From an uncultured Planctomycetaceae bacterium (GTDB lineage: Bacteria; Planctomycetota; Phycisphaerae; UBA1845; UTPLA1), in NCBI GenBank assembly GCA_938008425.1, contig CALLKH010000375.1, positions 1 to 18,002 of the forward strand: a DNA stretch of 18,002 nucleotides, in the 5' to 3' direction. Position numbers and translations under genes: made by a program. Numbering within the stretch: the stretch's first letter is position 1; each line of letters begins with the position of its first letter. A model generated the notes under the pieces. The model searched no databases, had not been told where the DNA came from, and worked only from the letters and a program-made list of their open reading frames with translations. Positions 10,195 through 16,993 of this stretch are shown here, piece after piece.

Positions 10195-12894
10195 GTGCGA
10201 TTTGAGGCGCCCTGGCTCTGGCTCATCGTTCCGCCGCTCGCGCTGTACCTGGCGTGGCTGACGCGGCGAAGCTATGCGCAGCTTGTGCCCGCCGCGAGAT
10301 GGGGCAGCCTCGCGCTTCGCGCGCTGGTGCTCGTCTGCCTGATCGGCGCGATCACCCGGCCGGCGTATTTCAGCAGCCTGAATCACCACCACGTCGTCTT
10401 CGCGCTCGATGTCTCGCGCAGCGTCTCGGCGGATAATCTCGACGCCGCCATGGCCGACATCGACCGCGTGGCGAAGGAGGCGATGAAGTCACACGGCGAT
10501 GCGCGAGTCAGCGTCATCGCGTTCGGCCGCGAACCGGCGATGGTCGTGCGATCCGTCTCGGCGTGGAGTGAATGGCCGGCCGAGGTGCGTGAGAAGGTCC
10601 AGTACGAACAAACGCTCGAAGCGCTGCACGCCCGGCGGACGAAATTGATCTCCGAAGCAGGCGATGCGGCCGCAAAAGAAAGGGCCGACGTCGAAAAGCA
10701 GATCGCCGATCTCGAATCCTTCCGCGATAAGACCGCCGGCGACTATACCGACGCCGAGGCGGCGCTTCGGCTCGCCCTCAACTGCGGCGAGACGGCCGAA
10801 CGTCGAACCGTCTATTTCTACAGCGACGGCAACTTCAATCACGGCGACTGGGAGCGCATGACCCGCGTGCCCGGCGACGGATCGACCGTGATTCACACCG
10901 TGGTGATGAACCGGCCGGCGCCGCCCGAAGTGGCGGTCGGCGATGTGGCGCTGCCGCCCTCAGTCCGGGTGAACCAGGGATTCACGGCGGACATCCAGGT
11001 CACGTCGTCCGTCGAAACCCCGGCGAAGCTGGTGGTTTTCAAGGATGGATTCTCGGTGCAGGAGACCGATGTCACGCTGAAGCCGGGCGACAATCGCTTC
11101 AAGACGCCGGGGCTGTTCTTCCGCGACAAGGGCTTTCACACCGTCGAGGCGACGATCCGCGCCCAGCAGGACACGCAGCTCAAGAACAACACGGCGCGTT
11201 CGATCGTCGTGGTGCCGGGCGAGGCCCGCGTACTCTATGTCGACTCCGACGAAGCCCAGATGCCCTATCTCAAGAGCGCGCTCGAACTCGAAGGCATGTC
11301 GGTCGACGCCCGGCCAGTCGGCGGCGTGCCGCAGACGCTGTCGGACCTGCTGTCGTTCGATGTGTTCGTGCTTTCAAACGTGCCGGCGGATCGGCTCTCG
11401 TATCGCCAGATGCAGATGATCCGCACCTACGTGCAGGATTTCGGCGGCGGCTTCGTCATGCTCGGCGGCACCGAGAGCTTCGGCCTCGGCGGCTACTACA
11501 ACACGCCGGTCGAGGAAATTCTGCCGGTTCGCATGCCGATTCAGAAGGACATGACTCGCCCGTCGCTGGCGCTGATGCTCGTCATCGACAAGTCGGGCAG
11601 CATGAGCGGCGTGAAGATCGAACTCGCCAAGCGGGCGTCGATCGCCACGAGCGAAGCGATCAACCCGCGCGATCTCATCGGGCTCATCGGCTTCGACGGC
11701 GAGGCCCGGGTGCTGCTCGAACTCACGCCGGCGGCCGATCGACAGACGGTCGGCATGCAGATCGCGAATCTCGAGGCCGGCGGCGGGACGTTTCTCTATC
11801 CCGCGCTGGAGGAGGCGCACAACCGGCTCGTTCAGTCCGATGCGCAGAAAAAACATGTCATCGTCCTCTCCGACGGCCAGACCCAGGGCTTCGGCTACGA
11901 AGACAAGGTCGGCGCGATGTCGTCCGACGGCATCACGCTTTCCGCCATCGGCATCGGCGAGGGCGCCGACATGAAGCTGATGGAGTCCATCGCCATGGCC
12001 GGCGGCGGCCGGGCATACTTCACGAACGACTTCTACACGATCCCGCAGATTTTCACTCGCGAGGCGCTGCGGGCGACGAACAGCATGCTGGTCGAGCGGC
12101 TGGTGCAGCCCGTGGCGGTGGATGAAGACGTCTGTCTGGATGAGATCGACACCGACGAACTGCCGCTGCTCTCGGGCTACGTCGCGACGACGATGAAGCC
12201 GACGTCGACGCTGATCATCGCCTCGGACTCCGGCGACCCGCTGCTGGCCAAGTGGCGGTTCGGCCTCGGTCGCACGGCCGCCTTCACCTCCGAGACCAAG
12301 CCGCGATGGGCCGAGGACTGGATCCAGTGGCACGACTTCGCCAAGTTCTGGAGCCAGCTTGTCCGCAGCGTCGCCGGCGAAGATCTGTCGAAAACGATCG
12401 CCATCGAATCATCGCACACGCTCCGGGATGACGGCGTTCGGCTGACGGCCGACGTGCGAACACCCTCGGGCGAATTCGTCACCGATGCCCGGCTGGAGCT
12501 CACGTCGATTGACGCCGCCGGGCGATCGCAGAAAGTCCCGGTTACCCGCACCGGCCCCGGGCTGTTTGAAGCGACGCTGCCGGACTTCGAATTCGGAAAG
12601 GAGCGCCAGCTCATCTGGCGCGCGGCGGCCGGCGACTCGGCCGATCCCGATTCACCGACCACGCCCTACGGATTCGTCTATTCCTTCTCGCCGGAGTATC
12701 GCACGCTGGCCGCCAACGACGATGCACTCGCGGCGATCGCCCGGCAGAACCGGGGGCAAGCCATGCAGGTCGGGTCGGCCGCGCTCGTGCTCTCGGAAAA
12801 CGCGGCGACATCGTGGCGGCCCATGTGGTCAGTGCTCGTCATCATTGCACTGCTCCTGGCGCCGCTCGATATTCTTGTTCGTCGATTGGGCTAG
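10195..12894 (+). CDS. Membrane protein with two vWA domains and amidotransferase-like segment
   Basis: 899 residues. It starts at GTG 10195; GGAG at 10185-10188, inside the end of the previous gene, lies 6 nt upstream. TM segments are near 5-22, 37-54 and 877-893. The first vWA (about 65-235) has MIDAS residues D72-V-S74-R-S76, T185 and D211, but is split by a Lys/Glu/Ala-rich helical insert at about 133-182, probably coiled coil. A beta-rich segment follows at about 240-335. A class-I glutamine-amidotransferase-like fold lies at about 342-450, with LGGTESFGLGGYYNTP at its end, and I see no nucleophilic Cys there. The second vWA starts at about 458 with D465-K-S467-G-S469, T532 in GGGTF and D560 in VLSDGQT. 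The amidotransferase-like plus vWA layout is known in proteins encoded beside BatA, where the fold is thought to be non-catalytic. It is the last gene of the cluster. Confidence 0.92.
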   Translation: MRFEAPWLWLIVPPLALYLAWLTRRSYAQLVPAARWGSLALRALVLVCLIGAITRPAYFSSLNHHHVVFALDVSRSVSADNLDAAMADIDRVAKEAMKSHGDARVSVIAFGREPAMVVRSVSAWSEWPAEVREKVQYEQTLEALHARRTKLISEAGDAAAKERADVEKQIADLESFRDKTAGDYTDAEAALRLALNCGETAERRTVYFYSDGNFNHGDWERMTRVPGDGSTVIHTVVMNRPAPPEVAVGDVALPPSVRVNQGFTADIQVTSSVETPAKLVVFKDGFSVQETDVTLKPGDNRFKTPGLFFRDKGFHTVEATIRAQQDTQLKNNTARSIVVVPGEARVLYVDSDEAQMPYLKSALELEGMSVDARPVGGVPQTLSDLLSFDVFVLSNVPADRLSYRQMQMIRTYVQDFGGGFVMLGGTESFGLGGYYNTPVEEILPVRMPIQKDMTRPSLALMLVIDKSGSMSGVKIELAKRASIATSEAINPRDLIGLIGFDGEARVLLELTPAADRQTVGMQIANLEAGGGTFLYPALEEAHNRLVQSDAQKKHVIVLSDGQTQGFGYEDKVGAMSSDGITLSAIGIGEGADMKLMESIAMAGGGRAYFTNDFYTIPQIFTREALRATNSMLVERLVQPVAVDEDVCLDEIDTDELPLLSGYVATTMKPTSTLIIASDSGDPLLAKWRFGLGRTAAFTSETKPRWAEDWIQWHDFAKFWSQLVRSVAGEDLSKTIAIESSHTLRDDGVRLTADVRTPSGEFVTDARLELTSIDAAGRSQKVPVTRTGPGLFEATLPDFEFGKERQLIWRAAAGDSADPDSPTTPYGFVYSFSPEYRTLAANDDALAAIARQNRGQAMQVGSAALVLSENAATSWRPMWSVLVIIALLLAPLDILVRRLG

Positions 12895-12939
12895 GCCTCG
12901 GCCGCAGGTTGAGGCGCCGTTCAATCGGCTCCCTACTTT

Positions 12940-12956
12940 CGCCGGCCCGGCCGGCG
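12940..12956. promoter_or_regulatory. GC-rich perfect inverted repeat, possible operator or hairpin
   Basis: CGCCGG at 12940-12945 and CCGGCG at 12951-12956 flank a 5-nt centre (CCCGG). It lies between the last vWA gene and the YjbQ gene and just upstream of the TACAAT box. As RNA it would make a 6-bp GC hairpin at the end of the upstream operon, but no T-tract follows, so it is not a standard intrinsic terminator. As DNA it would occupy the spacer of the YjbQ promoter and could be an operator. In GC-rich DNA such repeats also arise by chance. Confidence 0.3.
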
Positions 12957-12959
12957 ACG

Positions 12960-12965
12960 TACAAT
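12960..12965 (+). promoter_or_regulatory. -10 box of a likely leaderless promoter for the YjbQ gene
   Basis: TACAAT (5 of 6 matches to TATAAT) is followed by exactly 6 nt and then the ATG at 12972. Transcription would therefore begin on or next to the start codon. No Shine-Dalgarno sequence is present before this ATG, which fits a leaderless mRNA. The -35 position at 17-nt spacing (TTTCGC, 12937-12942) is poor. Confidence 0.45.
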
Positions 12966-12971
12966 GTGCAT

Positions 12972-13394
12972 ATGCCGGTCGAAACGCACAAACTCAGCGT
13001 TGAAACGAAGGGCGGAACCGAAGTCATCGATCTGACGCCCCAGCTCATCGAGACCCTCAATCTCACCGACATCACCAACGGCATCGCCCTGCTCTTCGTC
13101 ATCGGCTCGACTGCCGGCATCACCACGACCGAGTATGAACCGGGCCTCGTGAATCACGACCTGAAGCACGGCTTTGAAAAGATCGCGCCCGAGGGCGGCC
13201 GCTATCAGCATGAGGAAACGTGGCACGATGACAACGGCCATTCACACGTGCGCGCGTCGCTGCTCGGTCCGAGCCTGACGGTGCCGATCAACGATCGGAA
13301 GCCGGTGCTGGGCACGTGGCAGCAGATTGTTCTCATCGACTTTGATACTCGGCCCCGGCAGCGAACCGTCATTGTTCAGTTGATCGGCGAGTAG
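12972..13394 (+). CDS. YjbQ/UPF0047 family protein (secondary thiamine-phosphate synthase enzyme family)
   Basis: 140 residues, the normal family length. Family motifs are present in order: NGIALLFVIGSTAGITTTEY (36-55) followed by EPG, NGHSHVRASLLGPS (88-101) with the His-rich TWHDDNGHSHV, and GTWQQIVLIDFD (114-125) followed by the Arg-rich RPRQRTV end. The GSTA form in place of HTTA marks the subfamily that also carries TTxEYEPG. YjbQ proteins form compact trimers. A weak thiamine-phosphate synthase activity is the source of the database name, but the physiological role is not settled. No other thiamine gene is nearby, so the context does not support a thiamine role here. The ATG at 12972 is chosen because homology begins there; GTG 12966 is also in frame, and a longer in-frame extension to 12813 overlaps the vWA gene and is not homologous. 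The gene probably starts a separate unit that includes the next gene. Confidence 0.92.
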   Translation: MPVETHKLSVETKGGTEVIDLTPQLIETLNLTDITNGIALLFVIGSTAGITTTEYEPGLVNHDLKHGFEKIAPEGGRYQHEETWHDDNGHSHVRASLLGPSLTVPINDRKPVLGTWQQIVLIDFDTRPRQRTVIVQLIGE

Positions 13395-13413
13395 CTGTAA
13401 CAAGAGGCCGGCC

Positions 13414-13926
13414 ATGCCGCATGACAAACCTCCTCGCGCAACGGTCTCAGTCGGACCGCTCATCGTCATTGATATCGTGCTGATCCTGGCCGTGCTGATA
13501 GTAGCCGGTGCGTCATTCTCCAAGGTTCCGCCCGAGGCGGTAGCGGAGGCCTCGGCTCCCGAGCGCCCGATTCCTCTCTTCACCTACTTCGGCGCCGGAT
13601 ATGCCGCGTTCGTCCTGGCAATGATCGCGATCCTGCCGCCATTAATTGATGCGGGAATTCGCCGCCTTGCGGCTGGAAAGATCGCGCCGAACGAGCGGAT
13701 TCGCACATTGTGGCGAGGTTATGTCGTTCGCCATCTCTTGGTGATGATGGTTCTTCAAGGCGCTGCCATGATCAATGCCTTTGCGTACTGGATCGAGTCG
13801 CAGTTGATCTCACTGCCGGCCACGGGAATCATGCTTGTATTAATGGCGCTCCAGATTCCCAGCCAGGATCGAGTAACGCGCTGGATCGAGGCCCAGGAGC
13901 GCACGATCCAGAACACCACGGTGTAG
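13414..13926 (+). CDS. Small four-TM membrane protein, unknown function
   Basis: 170 residues. AAGAGG at 13402-13407 is a good ribosome-binding site 6 nt before the ATG. Hydrophobic segments are near 12-33, 54-76, 105-127 and 131-148. The first is followed by a Pro/Ala/Glu-rich loop (38-53), and a basic loop (RRLAAGKIAPNERIRTLWRG) separates TM2 from TM3. The short polar C-terminus ends in an amphipathic helix (DRVTRWIEAQERTIQN). I do not recognise a family. The 19-nt gap after the YjbQ stop suggests co-transcription. It reads as a genuine gene because the hydrophobic pattern is regular and third codon positions are G/C-rich, though less so than in the upstream operon. Confidence 0.82.
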   Translation: MPHDKPPRATVSVGPLIVIDIVLILAVLIVAGASFSKVPPEAVAEASAPERPIPLFTYFGAGYAAFVLAMIAILPPLIDAGIRRLAAGKIAPNERIRTLWRGYVVRHLLVMMVLQGAAMINAFAYWIESQLISLPATGIMLVLMALQIPSQDRVTRWIEAQERTIQNTTV

Positions 13927-14010
13927 CGGACTCGACACATCCATCCCACGTGAATGCGGCGGGAATTCAGCACGGCGAATCAGCCGCCCTGTCAGGGCGC
14001 ACCGAGTCCG
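13927..14010 (+). repeat. Nested inverted repeats directly after the four-TM gene
   Basis: CGGACTCG (13927-13934) begins at the base after the TAG stop and pairs perfectly with CGAGTCCG (14003-14010). Inside, CGCCCTG (13985-13991), one T and CAGGGCG (13993-13999) form a second perfect inverted repeat. A competing pairing joins GCGGC (13956-13960) with GCCGC (13983-13987). As RNA this would fold into a compact 84-nt element. There is no T-tract, so it is not a classical terminator; it could be a 3' stability element. The fold has not been tested. Confidence 0.4.
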
Positions 14011-14385
14011 GCACTTCAATGCTGATTCGATCGAAATCAATCCGGGAAACGAAAAGAAGAAAAACAAGGCACAGAGAGTGTTACGGCGGCAACCCTACGG
14101 GGACGAAATCTGCGTTCGTCTGCAGTTGCACGCAAGGGTGCTCGAATCGGGTTGAGGGTCAGGCGACAGCCGTATTCCCGCATGCGCCGTCTCGCTCCCT
14201 GTGCCTACCCAAAAAATACATCATGATTTCGAGAATGCCAAATGCGAGCGTGCTTTTTTTCACGAGGATTTTCGCGCGGCAATTCCTGCGCGGCTCACGG
14301 GCCCTGCCCTGCTGCATTCGGCTTAAATATAGGGATTTTCCGACGAGTGACGCTGAGAAGAAACTCCGTCAAACGGCCGAGAACT
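14011..14385. other. Non-coding stretch between convergent genes
   Basis: This 375-nt region is visibly more A/T-rich than the flanking genes, with A-rich patches near 14048-14068 and 14210-14220 and a T7 run at 14254-14260. No reading frame with gene-like codon use was found, and no convincing stem precedes the T7 on the plus strand or the T6 on the minus strand. It presumably holds the transcript ends of the convergent four-TM gene (plus) and HEAT gene (minus), but I cannot place a terminator. Confidence 0.5.
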
Positions 14386-16935
14386 TCACGTCGCCGGACC
14401 GGTCGTGGTCGTCGTGGCGATCCCCGCCAGCTCAACCAGTTTGCTCAGCGCCGCCGCACGGTCGGCCTCGGATGCGCCGACCGCATAGCCGTTCCAGCCG
14501 CTCACCAGCTTCTTGCCGAGCTCAATCAGCCGCATCTCTTCATCCGCCGAGCGCGTCGCCCCATTCGAGGCCGACAGGCGGGCATGAAGTTCGGGCGCGA
14601 CGATCTCGCGGCCGAATCCGAGAAGGCGTGCGTCGACATCGTCGTCCGTGGTGATGGCGTCGAGCAGCCGCTGCACGGTGGCGCGCCGCGCCGCAACGCC
14701 GGCCGTCGCCAGTTCGCGCACGCGCTCAACGTGCTCCGGCGCGACCTGGCTCATCGCGGGCTCGGCCAGCCGCGCCAGATCAAGAAGCTTGACAAACTCA
14801 ACCGGCAAATCCGCGTTCTCAAGGCGCGACTCGATGACCGCGACGATCGCCTCGGCAATTCGGCCGCGCTCGGTTGCCCCCTCGCTGCCCGGCGCCTGTG
14901 CGGCGAATTTCCTGAAGCGCGCGACGGCCGCCTCATCCTGGCCGGCACGAAGCAGCGCCTCGACCAGTTGAAGCCGGAGGTCCGGCGCCCGCGCGGGATC
15001 AAGGTCCTCGGCCAGCGGCAGCGCTTCGTCGATCGTCGCCGCGGCGGCGCTGTACTCACGTAGTTCGCTTTGCGCGCTCGAGAGATCGCTCAGTACGCTC
15101 AGCCGCTGCGCCGGCGTCAGGGGTTCCGCCCGTTCGCCGCCTGCGCGAAGCGCAAGGAGCAGATCGGCGCGACGCCGCTGGGCCGACAGATCGCCCGCCC
15201 GATTGAATCTTGCCGCGACTTCCAGTTGATCCCGGGCCGGCAATCGACGAACAATCGACAGGTAGCTTTCCCAGGCCCGCTCCCGAACCGACGCATTCGG
15301 CTCCTGCGCGCTGTCGAGACAGATATTCAGCGCATCCAGGTCCTCGCGCCCCCTTCCACACCGCCCCAGCGCCTGCACCACTGCGAGCCGCACCTCGGGC
15401 TCGGCGGCCGTGCAGTACTTTCGAATGGGCTCGGCGCTGGCCGGGTAGACCGAGAATGCCGTAATCGCGGCACTTCGAACACGAACGCTTCGCGCCGGGT
15501 CCATCTCCTGAACGAAGATGGGCCGAAACGCCTCGTCGCCGATTCGCCCCATCGCCTCCAGGAACTTCTCCAGCAGCTCGTCGTCGCCCGAGGCGGCGGC
15601 CAGTCGCGACATCAGCGCTCCGACGACCGACTCCGTGGCCGCCGGTCCGGCGGAGCCCCCGCGTCGCGCGAGCATGCCGAGCGCCGACGCGGACTCCGCG
15701 ACGACCTGCCGGGATTCATCCGACAGACCGCCGACGAGCACGGGAATCAACTCGGCATCGTCAAGCCGGCCCAGCGCGTTGATCTGCACGGCGCGAACCG
15801 TGGGGTCGGTCTCGACCCCGAGCGCGCTTCGCAGCACCTCGCCCGCGCCGATCGGCCTCAGATCTCCGACAATGGCCGCCGCGCGGCGCCGAAGATTCGC
15901 GTTCGTGTCTGTCACCAGCTTGAGAAGCTGAGATCGGATTTCCTGGCCGATCTCCTTGCGATCGGTGATCAGTCCATTGATCAGGTCCAGCGCGAGGGTT
16001 CGAATCGACATCGACTCGTCACGAAGAAATGCGAGCAACTTCTTGGGCTGTTCGGACTCGGGCGTGAGCGAGTAGGCCTCGCGCGCCGAGGCAACCAGTC
16101 TCGCGACCAGCGCCTCGCGATCGAGCCGCATCCGGCGAATCTCTTCCTTGCGCCGCTGGTTCACCTCGCGAAGCCATTCGAGCGCCTTCATGTTCCGGTG
16201 GGTTTCCCACCAGGCTTTCACGCCGGCCGCATCGGAGAACCGGACGCCGCTGACATCCGACATCGCCTCCATGGCTGCCTGGCCGATGGCGGGGCCGCCG
16301 GACTCAATCAGCGTGATCAACCCCTGCACGGCCTGAAGGTCGTCGCCAAGAAAACCGAGGGCATTGATCGCGGCGATTCGCTGCTCGAGCGGAAACGTGG
16401 TCGTGGCGGCGATTGAATTCAGTTTGGGAATGACCACGTCCGGCGGAAATCTGCGCAGCACGCCGGGCACCATTTGGGCCAGTTCGGGGGGATCCCGCCC
16501 CAGGAGGGCAATGATGGAATCGAGGAGCATGGCAGGCGGCGTTTCGGTGGCCAGCAGTCCTCGGCAGATCGCCAGCTTGGCTGCGGCATCGTTCGGGGAC
16601 TTCAGGACATCCACAAGGCGACGGGCGGCCTCATCAGAGCCGTTTCGCAGCAGGCTCCGAGCGCCAAGTTCTCGCGCCTCGGGGGTGTTATTTCCCACGA
16701 CGAGCCTGAGAAATTCATCGAGTTCCAGGGCTGTGGCGGGGGCGGGCGCCGGAGTGGTCGTGGTATCACCGGGCTGTGTGGTCGGGAGCGCGGAAACAAC
16801 CGGACCGGGCTGGGCCGACGCCGGATCCACGCTGAACCCCAAAATGACCAGTAGCACGGCAAGCATACGGAAATGCCTCGAGACGAGTGACGCGCAGGAC
16901 AACCCCCCCCAGACCCAGTTTTGTCGGATTCCCAT
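14386..16935 (-). CDS. Exported HEAT-repeat protein
   Basis: 849 residues from the ATG at 16935. Residues 1-41 look like a signal peptide: n-region with R4, R20 and R23, hydrophobic core LAVLLVILGFSV (25-36) and an ASA|Q cleavage site (41/42). A Thr/Pro/Ala linker follows (52-69). HEAT-type helical repeats fill about 70-230 and 295-580, split by AWWETHRNMK (241-250) and a charged helix (250-285). The Trp-Trp motif after a HEAT block is familiar from planctomycete repeat proteins. The C-terminal third is TPR-like helices. HEAT proteins are binding scaffolds; no enzyme motif is seen. The start at 16974 is rejected because it lies inside the promoter spacer. ATG 16866 would give an 826-residue protein whose signal peptide has no basic n-region, so 16935 is preferred. 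It stands alone on the minus strand. Confidence 0.87.
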   Translation of the reverse strand: MGIRQNWVWGGLSCASLVSRHFRMLAVLLVILGFSVDPASAQPGPVVSALPTTQPGDTTTTPAPAPATALELDEFLRLVVGNNTPEARELGARSLLRNGSDEAARRLVDVLKSPNDAAAKLAICRGLLATETPPAMLLDSIIALLGRDPPELAQMVPGVLRRFPPDVVIPKLNSIAATTTFPLEQRIAAINALGFLGDDLQAVQGLITLIESGGPAIGQAAMEAMSDVSGVRFSDAAGVKAWWETHRNMKALEWLREVNQRRKEEIRRMRLDREALVARLVASAREAYSLTPESEQPKKLLAFLRDESMSIRTLALDLINGLITDRKEIGQEIRSQLLKLVTDTNANLRRRAAAIVGDLRPIGAGEVLRSALGVETDPTVRAVQINALGRLDDAELIPVLVGGLSDESRQVVAESASALGMLARRGGSAGPAATESVVGALMSRLAAASGDDELLEKFLEAMGRIGDEAFRPIFVQEMDPARSVRVRSAAITAFSVYPASAEPIRKYCTAAEPEVRLAVVQALGRCGRGREDLDALNICLDSAQEPNASVRERAWESYLSIVRRLPARDQLEVAARFNRAGDLSAQRRRADLLLALRAGGERAEPLTPAQRLSVLSDLSSAQSELREYSAAAATIDEALPLAEDLDPARAPDLRLQLVEALLRAGQDEAAVARFRKFAAQAPGSEGATERGRIAEAIVAVIESRLENADLPVEFVKLLDLARLAEPAMSQVAPEHVERVRELATAGVAARRATVQRLLDAITTDDDVDARLLGFGREIVAPELHARLSASNGATRSADEEMRLIELGKKLVSGWNGYAVGASEADRAAALSKLVELAGIATTTTTGPAT
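16903..16910. repeat. C8/G8 homopolymer in the 5' coding region of the HEAT gene
   Basis: Eight consecutive C on the plus strand are eight G on the coding strand, covering codons 9-11 (Trp-Gly-Gly) of the HEAT protein. It lies between the preferred start (16935) and the alternative start (16866), so a length change would shift the frame for the first start but not the second. Tracts of this length are known slippage sites in phase-variable genes; that it is used here is only a possibility. Confidence 0.5.
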
Positions 16936-16964
16936 CGCGATTTCAGGAAATGGCGAGACTGGTC

Positions 16965-16993
16965 GTTCTAGCACATCGGCCTCAAACGGTCAA
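16965..16993 (-). promoter_or_regulatory. Sigma70-like promoter of the HEAT-repeat gene
   Basis: Reading the minus strand, TTGACC (16993-16988) is followed by a 17-nt spacer and TAGAAC (16970-16965), close to TTGACA-N17-TATAAT. Transcription would start near 16958, giving a leader of about 22 nt before the ATG at 16935. The leader contains an inverted repeat, ATTTC-CT-GAAAT, at 16940-16951, which could be a regulator site or a small hairpin. The in-frame ATG at 16974 lies inside the spacer and so cannot be on this transcript. Confidence 0.5.

Noticed and set aside
14254..14260. T7 run as an intrinsic terminator for the YjbQ/four-TM unit
   Set aside because: It is more than 300 nt beyond the stop, and the only stem nearby (CGTG/CACG) encloses the T-run instead of preceding it.
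13710..14654. 314-codon plus-strand frame spanning the end of the four-TM gene, the non-coding stretch and the HEAT 3' end
   Set aside because: It crosses three regions of different composition, has no ribosome-binding site at its start, and yields a protein without pattern.
15070..16416. 448-codon open frame on the plus strand antisense to the HEAT-repeat gene
   Set aside because: It lies wholly inside the HEAT coding region, and its translation is Arg/Gln-rich without domain pattern. Long antisense frames are expected in GC-rich genes with strong third-position bias.
16936..16974. Longer N-terminus of the HEAT protein starting at 16974
   Set aside because: That ATG lies between the -35 and -10 of the best promoter, so it would not be transcribed from it, and it adds nothing signal-like.
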